Source: Massilia sp. H6
GTDB taxonomy: Bacteria > Pseudomonadota > Gammaproteobacteria > Burkholderiales > Burkholderiaceae_D
Length of the DNA stretch: 64,000 nt
Assembly (NCBI RefSeq): GCF_024802625.1
Contig: NZ_CP103371.1
Location: forward strand, 3,658,001-3,722,000
Direction: 5' to 3'
Shown here piece by piece: positions 43,442 through 51,306 of the stretch. The position numbers and the translations under genes are program-made. The notes under the pieces were generated by a model. The model did not search any database, was not told where the DNA came from, and saw nothing but the letters and a program-made list of their open reading frames with translations. Numbering within the stretch: position 1 is the first letter of the stretch; every line of letters starts with the position of its first letter.

Positions 43442-45243
43442 TATTTGGTTTCTCCGCTAGTCACCGGCGCCTCTTTGGCCTGCTCTTGCTGGGCCTGGCC
43501 CGCCGCTGCCGCCTGGGCGGCCTGGGCCGCGTGGACCTGGGCTGCCTGAAGTGCCTTGGCATTGGCTTCCTGTAGCGCCGCCAGCACCTTGTCGGTCGGG
43601 CCGAACATGTGGACGGCGCCCTCGCGCATCAAGAGCAGCTTGGTGGTGATACCAATCGCACTCGGACGATGGGTAATCAGGATGATGGTCTTGCCGCGCT
43701 GGCGCAGGTCGTTGACTGCCGCGGTAAGCGCGGCTTCGCCGGCATCATCGAGGTTGGAATTGGGCTCGTCGAGCACGATCAGGGATGGGTCACCGTACAT
43801 TGCGCGTGCCAGGCCAAGGCGCTGCTTCTGGCCGCCGGACAGGCCGGCGCCGCCGTCGCCCAGGCGAGTGTCGTAGCCTTCCGGCAAATGCAGGATCATG
43901 TCGTGCACGCCGGCGCGCTTGGCCGCCTGCACCACCTTGTCCGCATCGACCTCGCCGAAACGGGCAATGTTCTCGCTCACGGTGCCACTGAACAGTTCGA
44001 TATCCTGCGGCAGGTAACCCATGTAAGGGCCGAGCTCGGCCTTGTTCCAGCTGTAGATGTCGGCGCCATCCAGGCGAACCTTGCCCATCATGGCAGGCCA
44101 GACACCGACCAGCAGGCGCGCCAGCGTCGACTTGCCGGAGCCGCTAGGGCCAATTACGCCCAGCACGTCGCCCGGATTGACGCCGAACGAGACATTACGA
44201 ACCACGGGGTTGCGCATGCCGGGTGGCGAGGCGGTCACCCCTTCCAGTACCAGATGACCTTGCGGGGCCGGCAAGGCCATGCCGGCCGGGCGCGCGGGAT
44301 TAGTTTCCAGAAGCTTGGTCAGGCGATCGAATGCGCTGCGGGTGCTGGACCAGCTCTTCCAGACGCCGATGACCTGCTGCACCGGCGCCAGGGTACGTCC
44401 AACCAGGATCGATGCAGCAATCATCATGCCGGGCGTAATCCTGTTTTCCAGCACCAGCAAGGCGCCAAAGCCGAGCACCAGGGACTGCAGCGCAGTCTGG
44501 ACGAACTTGGTGGCCGCGCCAATGGTGCCCGCCTTCTGGCTGGCATCGGCTTGCAAGTTCAGGAACTTGCCGTGCAGCTTGAACCAGCGACCCATGAGGT
44601 TGGGCAACATGCCCATCGACTCGATCACCTCCGCATTGCGCAGGTTGTTGGTGGCCAGGGAGCTTGCCGATACCGCCATGGTGTTGGCTTCGGACAGCGG
44701 ATGCTTGGTCACGCGCTCGTTCACATAGGCAAGGATCACCAGCACGATGGTGCCGCACAAGGCGAACAAGCCCAACGATGGCTCAAACATGAAGATGACG
44801 AACAGGTAGATCGGAAACCAGGGTGCATCAAAGAAGGCGAACAGGGCATTCCCGGTCAGGAACTGGCGCAGGTTGGTGAGGTCGCTCAGGGTCTGGCCGG
44901 CATTACCGCCAGCCTGCTTCAGGTTCTGCTCGAACGATGCGGTGTAGACGCGCTTGTTGAGCATCATGTCGAAACGCGCCCCCACCCGCACCAGGATAAA
45001 CGAGCGAATCACTTCCAGGCCGCCCATGAACAGATAGGCCCCCAGCATCAGCAAGGTCAGCATCAGCAGCGTGATCTCGTTGCGGCTGGCCAGCACCCGG
45101 TCGTAGACCTGCAGCATATAGAGCGAAGGCACCAGCATCATCAGGTTGATGATGGCGCTGAACACGCCAATGGTCCAGAAGGTGCGCTTGAACGCCAGCA
45201 ACGCGCGTCCGATTTCGGTTTTTGGATCTAAGAATTTGGTCAT
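43441..45243 (-). CDS. Type I secretion ABC transporter (PrtD/RsaD-like)
   Basis: Membrane ATPase that recognises C-terminal signals of secreted proteins. The 600 residues lack the N-terminal peptidase-like domain of bacteriocin or HlyB exporters. Six-helix domain about 20-310, ATPase about 325-570: GPSGSGKSTLARL, LSGGQKQRLGLARAM, LIVLDEPNSNLDD, and ILITHRPS with switch His. The last 35 residues are Ala/Gln-rich. The first gene of the operon, it has a perfect CRP box 103 bp upstream. The closest architecture is the S-layer or protease exporter group. Confidence 0.94.
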   Translation of the reverse strand: MTKFLDPKTEIGRALLAFKRTFWTIGVFSAIINLMMLVPSLYMLQVYDRVLASRNEITLLMLTLLMLGAYLFMGGLEVIRSFILVRVGARFDMMLNKRVYTASFEQNLKQAGGNAGQTLSDLTNLRQFLTGNALFAFFDAPWFPIYLFVIFMFEPSLGLFALCGTIVLVILAYVNERVTKHPLSEANTMAVSASSLATNNLRNAEVIESMGMLPNLMGRWFKLHGKFLNLQADASQKAGTIGAATKFVQTALQSLVLGFGALLVLENRITPGMMIAASILVGRTLAPVQQVIGVWKSWSSTRSAFDRLTKLLETNPARPAGMALPAPQGHLVLEGVTASPPGMRNPVVRNVSFGVNPGDVLGVIGPSGSGKSTLARLLVGVWPAMMGKVRLDGADIYSWNKAELGPYMGYLPQDIELFSGTVSENIARFGEVDADKVVQAAKRAGVHDMILHLPEGYDTRLGDGGAGLSGGQKQRLGLARAMYGDPSLIVLDEPNSNLDDAGEAALTAAVNDLRQRGKTIILITHRPSAIGITTKLLLMREGAVHMFGPTDKVLAALQEANAKALQAAQVHAAQAAQAAAAGQAQQEQAKEAPVTSGETK

Positions 45244-45319
45244 GGATGGGGTAGGTGGCGCTCACGCGCGCGGTAATGACTTCTCAGGGCACTTCTTACA
45301 GGAAATAGTATCGTCGCAT

Positions 45320-45361
45320 ATTATGACCGAAAAATGCATAAATTTTGTGATGCACGTCACA
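45320..45361 (-). promoter_or_regulatory. Perfect CRP box and -10 element of the type I secretion operon
   Basis: The box TGTGATGCACGTCACA (45346-45361) matches TGTGA-N6-TCACA fully. On the minus strand, 20 bases downstream, lies CATAAT (complement of 45320-45325), a five-of-six -10. The box centre is then near -41 to the start of transcription, the Class II activator position, and no -35 element is evident. The ABC gene starts 77 bp after the -10. Confidence 0.75.
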
Positions 45362-45412
45362 TTTAATTGCTACAAGAGTAACTTCACTGTGGCTTGGACG
45401 CACCAAAACAAA

Positions 45413-45442
45413 CAACCCCGCCTTCTCGCAAAGGCGGGGTTG
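45413..45442 (-). terminator. Intrinsic terminator of the S-layer-like gene
   Basis: Perfect 12-bp stem CAACCCCGCCTT/AAGGCGGGGTTG with a 6-base loop, 39 bp after the S-layer-like stop on the minus strand and followed there by a T-rich stretch (TTTGTTTTGG). It separates that gene from the secretion operon, which has its own promoter. Such a strong barrier fits a highly expressed gene upstream. Confidence 0.9.
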
Positions 45443-45481
45443 CTTACTTCAGTAATGAGCCTGGTTGCCCAGGCAGCTTAC

Positions 45482-47416
45482 TTAGACGGTCGGAGCGACC
45501 GAAGTGATGATGCCGTTGTTCAGCTGGATGGTGGTTGCATCGATACCGACCAGGGTGATGACGACGACTTCAGCGGTTGCTGCGCTCGAACCGAACTTCG
45601 AGGTTTCCAGCGAGATCACGGTGTCCGAACCCACCTGGCGCACGAAGGCTTCCAGGACAGCGTCGTCGCCGGTGCTCAGGGCGCCACGGTTGAGCGTGAA
45701 GTCCGAACCGATGAACACCGAGTCCGAACCCTGCAGGTTGAACAGCTCAATGCTCGAGTCGGTCTCGCCAGCGATGAAGATGTCCGACTTCGACGAACCG
45801 AATTCGGTCGCGTCATTCAGGTTGTTGATGGTGAAGTTGTTATCAGCAAACACCTTGGTTGCTGCGGCAACGGTTGCATCCAGAGCCTTGGCCTGGGTGA
45901 CCAGGTCCTGGGCTTTCACCAGTGCAGCTTGCGCCTTGGTGAAGTTCTCGATGTTGGTTGCAGCAGTCTTGGCAGCAGCTTCAGCGTTCGACAACGCCAG
46001 GCTCAGCGGGTTTTCTTCTGCAGTCTGAGCGTAGAACGCATCGACCAGACCTTTGAGCTCGTCGAATTTAGCCATATCCGTAGATTTGTAGATCGCCAGT
46101 TGCTCGGCAATCTGGGCTTCCGACGGGATACCACCTGCAGCGACGGAAGTAATCTTGGAACCAATGACTTCCAGTTCTGCCTTTTCAGCAGCGCTGGTGT
46201 CGAGGTAGTCGACGGTGTTCTGGGTAGCGACAGCAGCAGTTTGTGCCTTGATGACCGCAGCATCAGCAGCTTCCAGGGCGATCGACGAGTTCAGCAACGC
46301 GGTAACGCCAGGGTTCTTGGCTTCGGTCACTCCGCTTACCAAGGTGAGCTTACCATCGACCAGTTGGATCAGACCGGTAACAGTGCCATCAGGAGCAGGG
46401 GTCAGTGCAGTGCCGTTGGTGCTGTTGTAGACAGCCATTTTGCCAGCGAGATCAGCTACAGCAAGCTTCTGGTTTGCAAGGGCAGTAGTTTCTGCGGTCT
46501 TGGCAGCTGCAGCAGTGCTCACGGCGCTTTGCAGGCCAGCAACTTTAGCGACTTCAGCAGAAGCCTCGGTCACAGCAGCTTGTGCGTCGGTCAGTGCCTT
46601 GGCATTGGCAGTAATCTGGTCAGCGATCAGAGCTGCTTTCACCGCTGGCGAACCGTCGGTGTAGGTGGTTTCCACAGCGTCGCCAGCTGCTGGGGTGCCC
46701 AGCAGTTTCACCAGCTCGGCTTCCTTGGTGACGACGGCTGCATTGAGCAAGGCGTCGGTGGTGCTGGTGCTTGCCTTGCCATCGCCGTCAGCGGTGACCA
46801 GGAATGCAGCCTTGGCATCGGTAGCGACTTCCAGGGCTTGCAGGGCGCCGACGACGGTGAACGGGGTGCCGGCAGCGACAACCTTGCTGACGGTGTTAGC
46901 CAGAGCGATAGGAGCGACAGCGACGGTCAGCGATGCATCGGTGGTGATGCTGGTGATGAATGCCTTGGCAGCGGTGTTCGCAGCAGCGCCGCGATAGCCG
47001 TCTTGCTCAGCCTTGGTGTCGAGTTGTGCGGTGAAGGCGGTTGCGCCCGAAACCTTGTTCTCGTAGGCTTCAGCGTCGGTGGTCAGTGCGCCTTTAGCGA
47101 TCTCGGCGACGACTTTGTCGATGGTGATCGAGCCCGATGCCATCAGGTCAGCCCAGTAGGCTTGGCCAGCGGCTTCAGCAGCACGACCGAACAGGTTCAG
47201 GTACACCTGGTTCACGACTTGCGCATTGGTCATGCCAGCGAAGGCGGTCTTGTATTCTGCTTCGGCAGCGAAAGCGGCCGACACGGCCGTGGTCGAACCG
47301 TTTTGGGCTGCGACGACATTGGTCCAGTAATCCAGGCCAGCGTGGTCAGCTGGACGGTTGAAGTAAGCGACGTACAGTTTCTGAACTGCTTCGACGTGGG
47401 TATTGACGATTGCCAT
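45482..47416 (-). CDS. S-layer-like, cysteine-free DUF4214 protein, probable type I secretion substrate
   Basis: A 644-residue Ala/Thr/Val-rich, acidic protein without Cys and without a signal peptide. N-terminal DUF4214 module (about 8-150; EAVQKLYVAYFNRPADHAGLDYW, NQVYLNLFGRAAEAAGQAYW), a long Ala-rich helical/coiled-coil centre (about 230-540), and a beta-rich C-terminus (SDIFIAGETDSSIELFNLQG; ending TSVAPTV). Its place just before the secretion operon with its own promoter and terminator is like rsaA before rsaD/rsaE in Caulobacter. ATG 47416 has GGAG 6-7 bases upstream. Codon use (many GCA, GCT) departs from neighbours and suggests high expression. Paracrystalline assembly is inferred. 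Confidence 0.78.
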   Translation of the reverse strand: MAIVNTHVEAVQKLYVAYFNRPADHAGLDYWTNVVAAQNGSTTAVSAAFAAEAEYKTAFAGMTNAQVVNQVYLNLFGRAAEAAGQAYWADLMASGSITIDKVVAEIAKGALTTDAEAYENKVSGATAFTAQLDTKAEQDGYRGAAANTAAKAFITSITTDASLTVAVAPIALANTVSKVVAAGTPFTVVGALQALEVATDAKAAFLVTADGDGKASTSTTDALLNAAVVTKEAELVKLLGTPAAGDAVETTYTDGSPAVKAALIADQITANAKALTDAQAAVTEASAEVAKVAGLQSAVSTAAAAKTAETTALANQKLAVADLAGKMAVYNSTNGTALTPAPDGTVTGLIQLVDGKLTLVSGVTEAKNPGVTALLNSSIALEAADAAVIKAQTAAVATQNTVDYLDTSAAEKAELEVIGSKITSVAAGGIPSEAQIAEQLAIYKSTDMAKFDELKGLVDAFYAQTAEENPLSLALSNAEAAAKTAATNIENFTKAQAALVKAQDLVTQAKALDATVAAATKVFADNNFTINNLNDATEFGSSKSDIFIAGETDSSIELFNLQGSDSVFIGSDFTLNRGALSTGDDAVLEAFVRQVGSDTVISLETSKFGSSAATAEVVVITLVGIDATTIQLNNGIITSVAPTV

Positions 47417-47505
47417 GTAATGCTCCAAAAGAAAGATCGATCGATCGAATGTTGAATCAGTTATTGCAAGAGTGCAGATGCACACCTGTAAGCCCAACGA
47501 GCCGA

Positions 47506-47549
47506 ATCATGCCAGACAGCCCGCCCCTTGAGATGTGATGACCATCACA
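47506..47549 (-). promoter_or_regulatory. Perfect CRP box and -10 element of the S-layer-like gene
   Basis: TGTGATGACCATCACA (47534-47549) is a perfect TGTGA-N6-TCACA palindrome. The minus-strand CATGAT (complement of 47506-47511) lies exactly 22 bases downstream, placing the box centre near -42 and leaving no room for a separate -35. The start codon is about 90 bp after the -10, giving a long untranslated leader. Confidence 0.72.
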
Positions 47550-47730
47550 AATTTAAGAAAGTTTTAGCGAATTTGAAAAAAAATAGCCGAATACGCTGCA
47601 AATTACCTGCCATGAATAAATTTGTTAAAACCAAGGCAAGTATTAAGCCGTATATAAAAGACAATCACCTTACATTTAGTAACATTCTTGATAATAAAAA
47701 CCAAATGAATCAATAGAGAACGTCTTATGA

Positions 47731-47759
47731 AAAAAAACCCGGCATCACCGGGTTTTTTT
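47731..47759. terminator. Bidirectional intrinsic terminator after fecR
   Basis: Perfect stem AAAAAAACCCGG (47731-47742)/CCGGGTTTTTTT (47748-47759) with a 5-base loop. The A-run and T-run make it work on both strands. On the minus strand it ends the fecR transcript 21 bp after its stop and shields the S-layer-like promoter from readthrough. Confidence 0.92.
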
Positions 47760-47780
47760 AATGGAGACGATTTAAAAACG

Positions 47781-49166
47781 TCAACGCCAGGTTGCAGCAC
47801 CATTGACGGTTCGCTTATCGTCCAGGCGTCCATCGAAAATATAGGCGGCAGAGCCGCCACGCTCGTTTGTCAGGATGCCTTGCACGTTGAGCACCCCATG
47901 GCGCCCCTCCGATGCATTGCCATACATGCGGCCATCCCCTTTTACGATACCGTCGGCGCCTACACGCACGACATCGCTTGCGGTGGTCACATCCATCCGC
48001 GTCGTGAAGCTGCGCTCGCCAAAATCAACCGTCAGGATGCCGTTGGACAAAGTAGCAGGCGCGGCCACTACATTACCAAAGCCGTATTCCGTGGTCACGA
48101 TCGCTTCACTGCCGCGCAAGGAAAAACCAACCGACCCATTATTTGGCGCCACATAATCTTTTCCGGGCGAGCGAAATAGCGCGAAGTATCCAGACAGCGC
48201 TAATAGTTCATTCCTCTTGCGCTCTTCTGACAGGTCAATGCTGGCATACCGGTTCATCGCAGGCTGCCAGCGCCCCCAAATCGCAGTCCGCTCCGGCAAG
48301 ACAGGCGCCACGTCAATCACAGGTGGAACTTCGACTACCGGTGGCGTAAGCACAGGCGGACTGATTACCGGCGATTCAACTCCAGGCATGGGTGCCGGGA
48401 TCGGCACGGGATTGGCCGTGGCCAGTTTTTCAATAGCTGAGTTCAAACCCGAATTCTTCATAGCCTCGACACCAACGCTCGCTTGCGCCGACACCGCGCC
48501 GATACCGTTCTTGACCAGCGGCTCGTCGCCGCGCGGCGGCGAGACCTGATCTGGCGACAAGGGGCTGCTCTCCATGAGCTGCGGCGCTGCCTGGCCGCGC
48601 CGCACCTGCACCAGGCGGCCGCGCTGAGCTGCGCTGAGCTCGCGGCTAGCCGCGCCCTCGCAGGGCCCGCCGCCCTCCGGACGGCAGGCGCCCGTAAAGC
48701 CGCTGACCACCACGCCGCCGGAAATCACGGCCACGCGCGAGGTATCGTCATCGGTGAATACAGTAAAGTCGGTGCCGCGCACGCCGATTGCCGCCACCGG
48801 GGTATTGAAACGGAAATTCTGGCGCGCCAGCTTCACCGCCTCGCCCGACTTGCTGCGCGCAACGCCGCTGAGCAGTTCGAGCTTGATGCGGGTATTGGCC
48901 GGGTTCTTCTGGTCGATGCGGTAGGTGACAATCCGCGCCCTGGTATTCGGACGCAGAATGAACAGGCCGCTATCGATCGTCTTTACATAGATGAATCCAT
49001 CGCCGCCGGTACTGAGCATCTGGCCCTCTTGCACCGAAGCGCCTTCGCGCGCGGTAACCTCGCCCGCCCTGGCAGTGCCGGCGACGAAGATAATCTTGCC
49101 AGCATCGGCCGCATGGGCCGCATGCGCCGCGCAGACTAGCAGTGCAGTCAGTAGTAATTTTTGCAA
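47781..49166 (-). CDS. Exported FecR-domain protein
   Basis: A 461-residue periplasmic protein: signal peptide (KLLLTALLVCAAHAAHA), then a FecR domain (about 30-150) with LSTGGDGFIYVKTIDSGLFILRP, FRFNTPVAAIGVRGTDFTVF, and a Pro-rich spacer (VESPVISPPVLTPPVVEVPPV) before a beta-rich C-terminal half. The start is TTG at 49166, supported by a strong GGGGAGG ribosome-binding site just upstream. No sigma factor or TonB receptor accompanies it, so it is not a classical FecIR system; such stand-alone FecR proteins are often found with CHASE2 cyclases, as here. It may bind the surface or sense envelope state. Confidence 0.85.
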   Translation of the reverse strand: MQKLLLTALLVCAAHAAHAADAGKIIFVAGTARAGEVTAREGASVQEGQMLSTGGDGFIYVKTIDSGLFILRPNTRARIVTYRIDQKNPANTRIKLELLSGVARSKSGEAVKLARQNFRFNTPVAAIGVRGTDFTVFTDDDTSRVAVISGGVVVSGFTGACRPEGGGPCEGAASRELSAAQRGRLVQVRRGQAAPQLMESSPLSPDQVSPPRGDEPLVKNGIGAVSAQASVGVEAMKNSGLNSAIEKLATANPVPIPAPMPGVESPVISPPVLTPPVVEVPPVIDVAPVLPERTAIWGRWQPAMNRYASIDLSEERKRNELLALSGYFALFRSPGKDYVAPNNGSVGFSLRGSEAIVTTEYGFGNVVAAPATLSNGILTVDFGERSFTTRMDVTTASDVVRVGADGIVKGDGRMYGNASEGRHGVLNVQGILTNERGGSAAYIFDGRLDDKRTVNGAATWR

Positions 49167-49187
49167 GATGCCTCCCCTTTTCCTTCC

Positions 49188-49231
49188 AATGTACCGCGCT
49201 GGCGAACTGCGGATCTGTGACGTCTGTCACA
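49188..49231 (-). promoter_or_regulatory. Perfect CRP box and -10 element of fecR
   Basis: TGTGACGTCTGTCACA (49216-49231) is a perfect CRP-type palindrome in the gap between fecR and the divergent cyclase gene. On the minus strand TACATT (complement of 49188-49193) lies exactly 22 bases downstream, as for the S-layer-like promoter. The same box could also repress or activate the cyclase on the plus strand; there the nearest -10-like TATACT is far downstream (49318-49323). Confidence 0.72.
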
Positions 49232-49365
49232 TTTTATCGGAAAGGCTCGGCTCGTCTTGAACTATTACATTTCGTCGTAATTCAATCAAGCCAATGCGCA
49301 GCAGCAACTATGCACGCTATACTCACTGATCTTTTAACCGGAAGTACGCCTGTACACTGCTGCGC

Positions 49366-51306
49366 GTGGCTGAACCAAGATCACAAGCCCGACTCCGCGG
49401 ACGCTGGGTCATTGCTACGCTGGCATTCCTGCTGACCCTGTGGTCACAATATGGAACCCTGGCGCAACTGTTGTTTAAAAGCAACGAATCCCATGCGGTT
49501 GCGCGCGCAGTCGCAACGACCCATTCCGATCTGTTGTTCCTGGCCAACGAACGCATGCGCGATATGTTCCTGCGCATGCAAGCTAGTAGCGCGCCAGAAC
49601 CGCGCATTCTGGTGGTGGACATCGACGAAGCCTCGCTGAGCGAACTGGGTCCATGGCCCTGGCCGCGCGAGCGCCTCGCCCACCTGGTGGAAATCTTGCT
49701 AACCACTTATGGCGCACGCGGCGTCGCGCTCGATATCGTGCTGCCGTCCGCCAGCGACTTGCCGGGAGACCTGCGCCTGGCGCTGCTGGCCCGGCACGGC
49801 CCGGTGGTGCCGGCCCAGGCGTTCGACTTCGACGTTGCGGGCACCCGGCCGCAGCAACTGCGCGACGGGCGCCTCGGCGGCGCCACCCCTGCCTACCGGG
49901 GCGGCATCCCTGCCAGCGGCTATGTCGGCAACTACCCGGCGCTGGCCGAAGCGACCCACATCGGTGCCATCGGCTTCATCCCCGATCCCGATGGCGCACT
50001 GCGCCGGGTGCCGCTGGTCACCGCATTCGAGGGCCGTCATTATCCAGCGTTGGCGCTGGCACTGGTCAACTGCTGCGCAGGCAAGGGGCCGCTGGCGCTC
50101 GAAGACACCGGCTTGATGCGGGTGCCGTACCGGCGCGACTGGTCAGCCTATACCGTGGTGAGCGCTGCCGACATCCTGGCCCAACGCATCGCACCGAGCA
50201 GCGCCAGTGGACGCCTGGTAATGGTGGGCTCATCCTCGCTGGGCATGGCCGACCGCGTGGCCACGCCGCTGGCGGCGAGTCGTCCCGGCTTGGGCGTGCA
50301 GGCAACCATCCTGTCGGCCCTGCTCGACCGCCAGGCAGGCAGCACCCCCGCGCCTTGGCCGGCACGCGCCCTGGCGTCACTCTTTGCGCTGGTATCGGTA
50401 GCCGGCTGCATGCTGCTGTTTCCACGCCTGTCGGCCGCCGCCAGCGTCGGCCTGCTCGCTGCCAGCTCGGCTCTGTGGCTGGGGCTGGCCTATGTAGCGA
50501 GCAGTCACGACCCGGACTTCGCGCCGGTCGGACCGCTGGCGACCAATTTATTCTTGCTGGCTGTGGCCGTGCCCTATCAGTGGCAGATGGCACAGGGCCG
50601 TTCGCGCCACCTGCTGCAGACCTTGCGCCAGTACGTAGCACCGGCCGTGGTCGAGGAACTGCTGCGCAGCCAAGAGGAAGACCCGCTACGCCCGCGCCAG
50701 CGCGACGTCACCACGCTGGTGGCCGACATGGAAGGCTATACCGGCCAGGTCGAGACGCTGCCGGTGGCCGAGGCGGCGCAGCTCACGCGCGACTTCCTTG
50801 ATTGCCTGACTGGACCGGTGATCGACCACCAGGGAACGCTCGACAAGTACACCGGCGACGGCATGATGGCCTTCTGGGGCGCGCCCCTACCGCTGGATGA
50901 GCACGCCGACCTGGCGCTCGACGCCGCGCGCGCCATCACGCGCCGCGTGGCAAACCTCAGCCGCCAGCGCGAACGCGCCGGCTACCAGCCGCTGCGGGTA
51001 CGGATCGGCATCGAAAGCGGCATCGCGATGGCCGGAGATTTTGGCACTTCCTTCCGCAGCATTTATACTGCGGTGGGCGACAGCGTCAACACCGCGGCCC
51101 GGCTCGAACAGGTCGCCCGCGATTTTCCCCACAACGTCATTATCGGCCCCGGCGCCGTCGAACGAGCGCGCCGGCACCGCTTCCTCGCCCTGGGCGAGCA
51201 ACTGCTGCGCGGTAAAGAAAAACCAACGCCTTTGTATACTCTCGACACCAACACGAACCCACCAGCCACGCCAGCGGCGGCGGCCGACACGGGACCGCTC
51301 GCATGA
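49366..51306 (+). CDS. CHASE2-domain class III adenylate cyclase
   Basis: Makes cAMP from ATP. N-terminal helix (VIATLAFLLTLWSQYG), periplasmic CHASE2 sensor (about 60-310; ILVVDIDEASLSELGPWPWPR), three membrane helices (about 325-410), and a cytosolic cyclase domain (about 440-620). Metal-binding Asp454 (VADMEGYT) and Asp498 (YTGDGMMAF), purine-selecting Lys494 (LDKYTG) and Thr568 (IYTAVGDSVNTAAR), and transition-state Asn575/Arg579 are all present; the Lys/Thr pair is that of class IIIb adenylate, not guanylate, cyclases. Start is GTG at 49366. The four-base overlap with the next gene implies coupling. Confidence 0.9.
   Translation: MAEPRSQARLRGRWVIATLAFLLTLWSQYGTLAQLLFKSNESHAVARAVATTHSDLLFLANERMRDMFLRMQASSAPEPRILVVDIDEASLSELGPWPWPRERLAHLVEILLTTYGARGVALDIVLPSASDLPGDLRLALLARHGPVVPAQAFDFDVAGTRPQQLRDGRLGGATPAYRGGIPASGYVGNYPALAEATHIGAIGFIPDPDGALRRVPLVTAFEGRHYPALALALVNCCAGKGPLALEDTGLMRVPYRRDWSAYTVVSAADILAQRIAPSSASGRLVMVGSSSLGMADRVATPLAASRPGLGVQATILSALLDRQAGSTPAPWPARALASLFALVSVAGCMLLFPRLSAAASVGLLAASSALWLGLAYVASSHDPDFAPVGPLATNLFLLAVAVPYQWQMAQGRSRHLLQTLRQYVAPAVVEELLRSQEEDPLRPRQRDVTTLVADMEGYTGQVETLPVAEAAQLTRDFLDCLTGPVIDHQGTLDKYTGDGMMAFWGAPLPLDEHADLALDAARAITRRVANLSRQRERAGYQPLRVRIGIESGIAMAGDFGTSFRSIYTAVGDSVNTAARLEQVARDFPHNVIIGPGAVERARRHRFLALGEQLLRGKEKPTPLYTLDTNTNPPATPAAAADTGPLA

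Larger units (their letters stand above)
47417..47780. other. Long AT-rich promoter region of the S-layer-like gene
   Basis: 364 bases without a gene. It holds the -10/CRP box of the S-layer-like gene (47506-47549), an AT-rich stretch at about 47550-47730, and the terminator at 47731-47759. A 62-residue Lys/Asn-rich open frame at 47528-47716 has no start context and is not called. The AT-rich stretch may act as an UP-like or curved activator region. Confidence 0.6.

Noticed and set aside
47528..47716. Lys/Asn-rich 62-codon frame in the AT-rich promoter region
   Set aside because: No ribosome-binding site, composition follows the AT-rich DNA, and it overlaps the CRP box and upstream promoter region of the S-layer-like gene.
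47781..49166. Classical FecI-FecR-FecA iron signalling system
   Set aside because: No ECF sigma factor or TonB-dependent receptor is next to the FecR gene; neighbours are a cyclase and a TPR-barrel protein.
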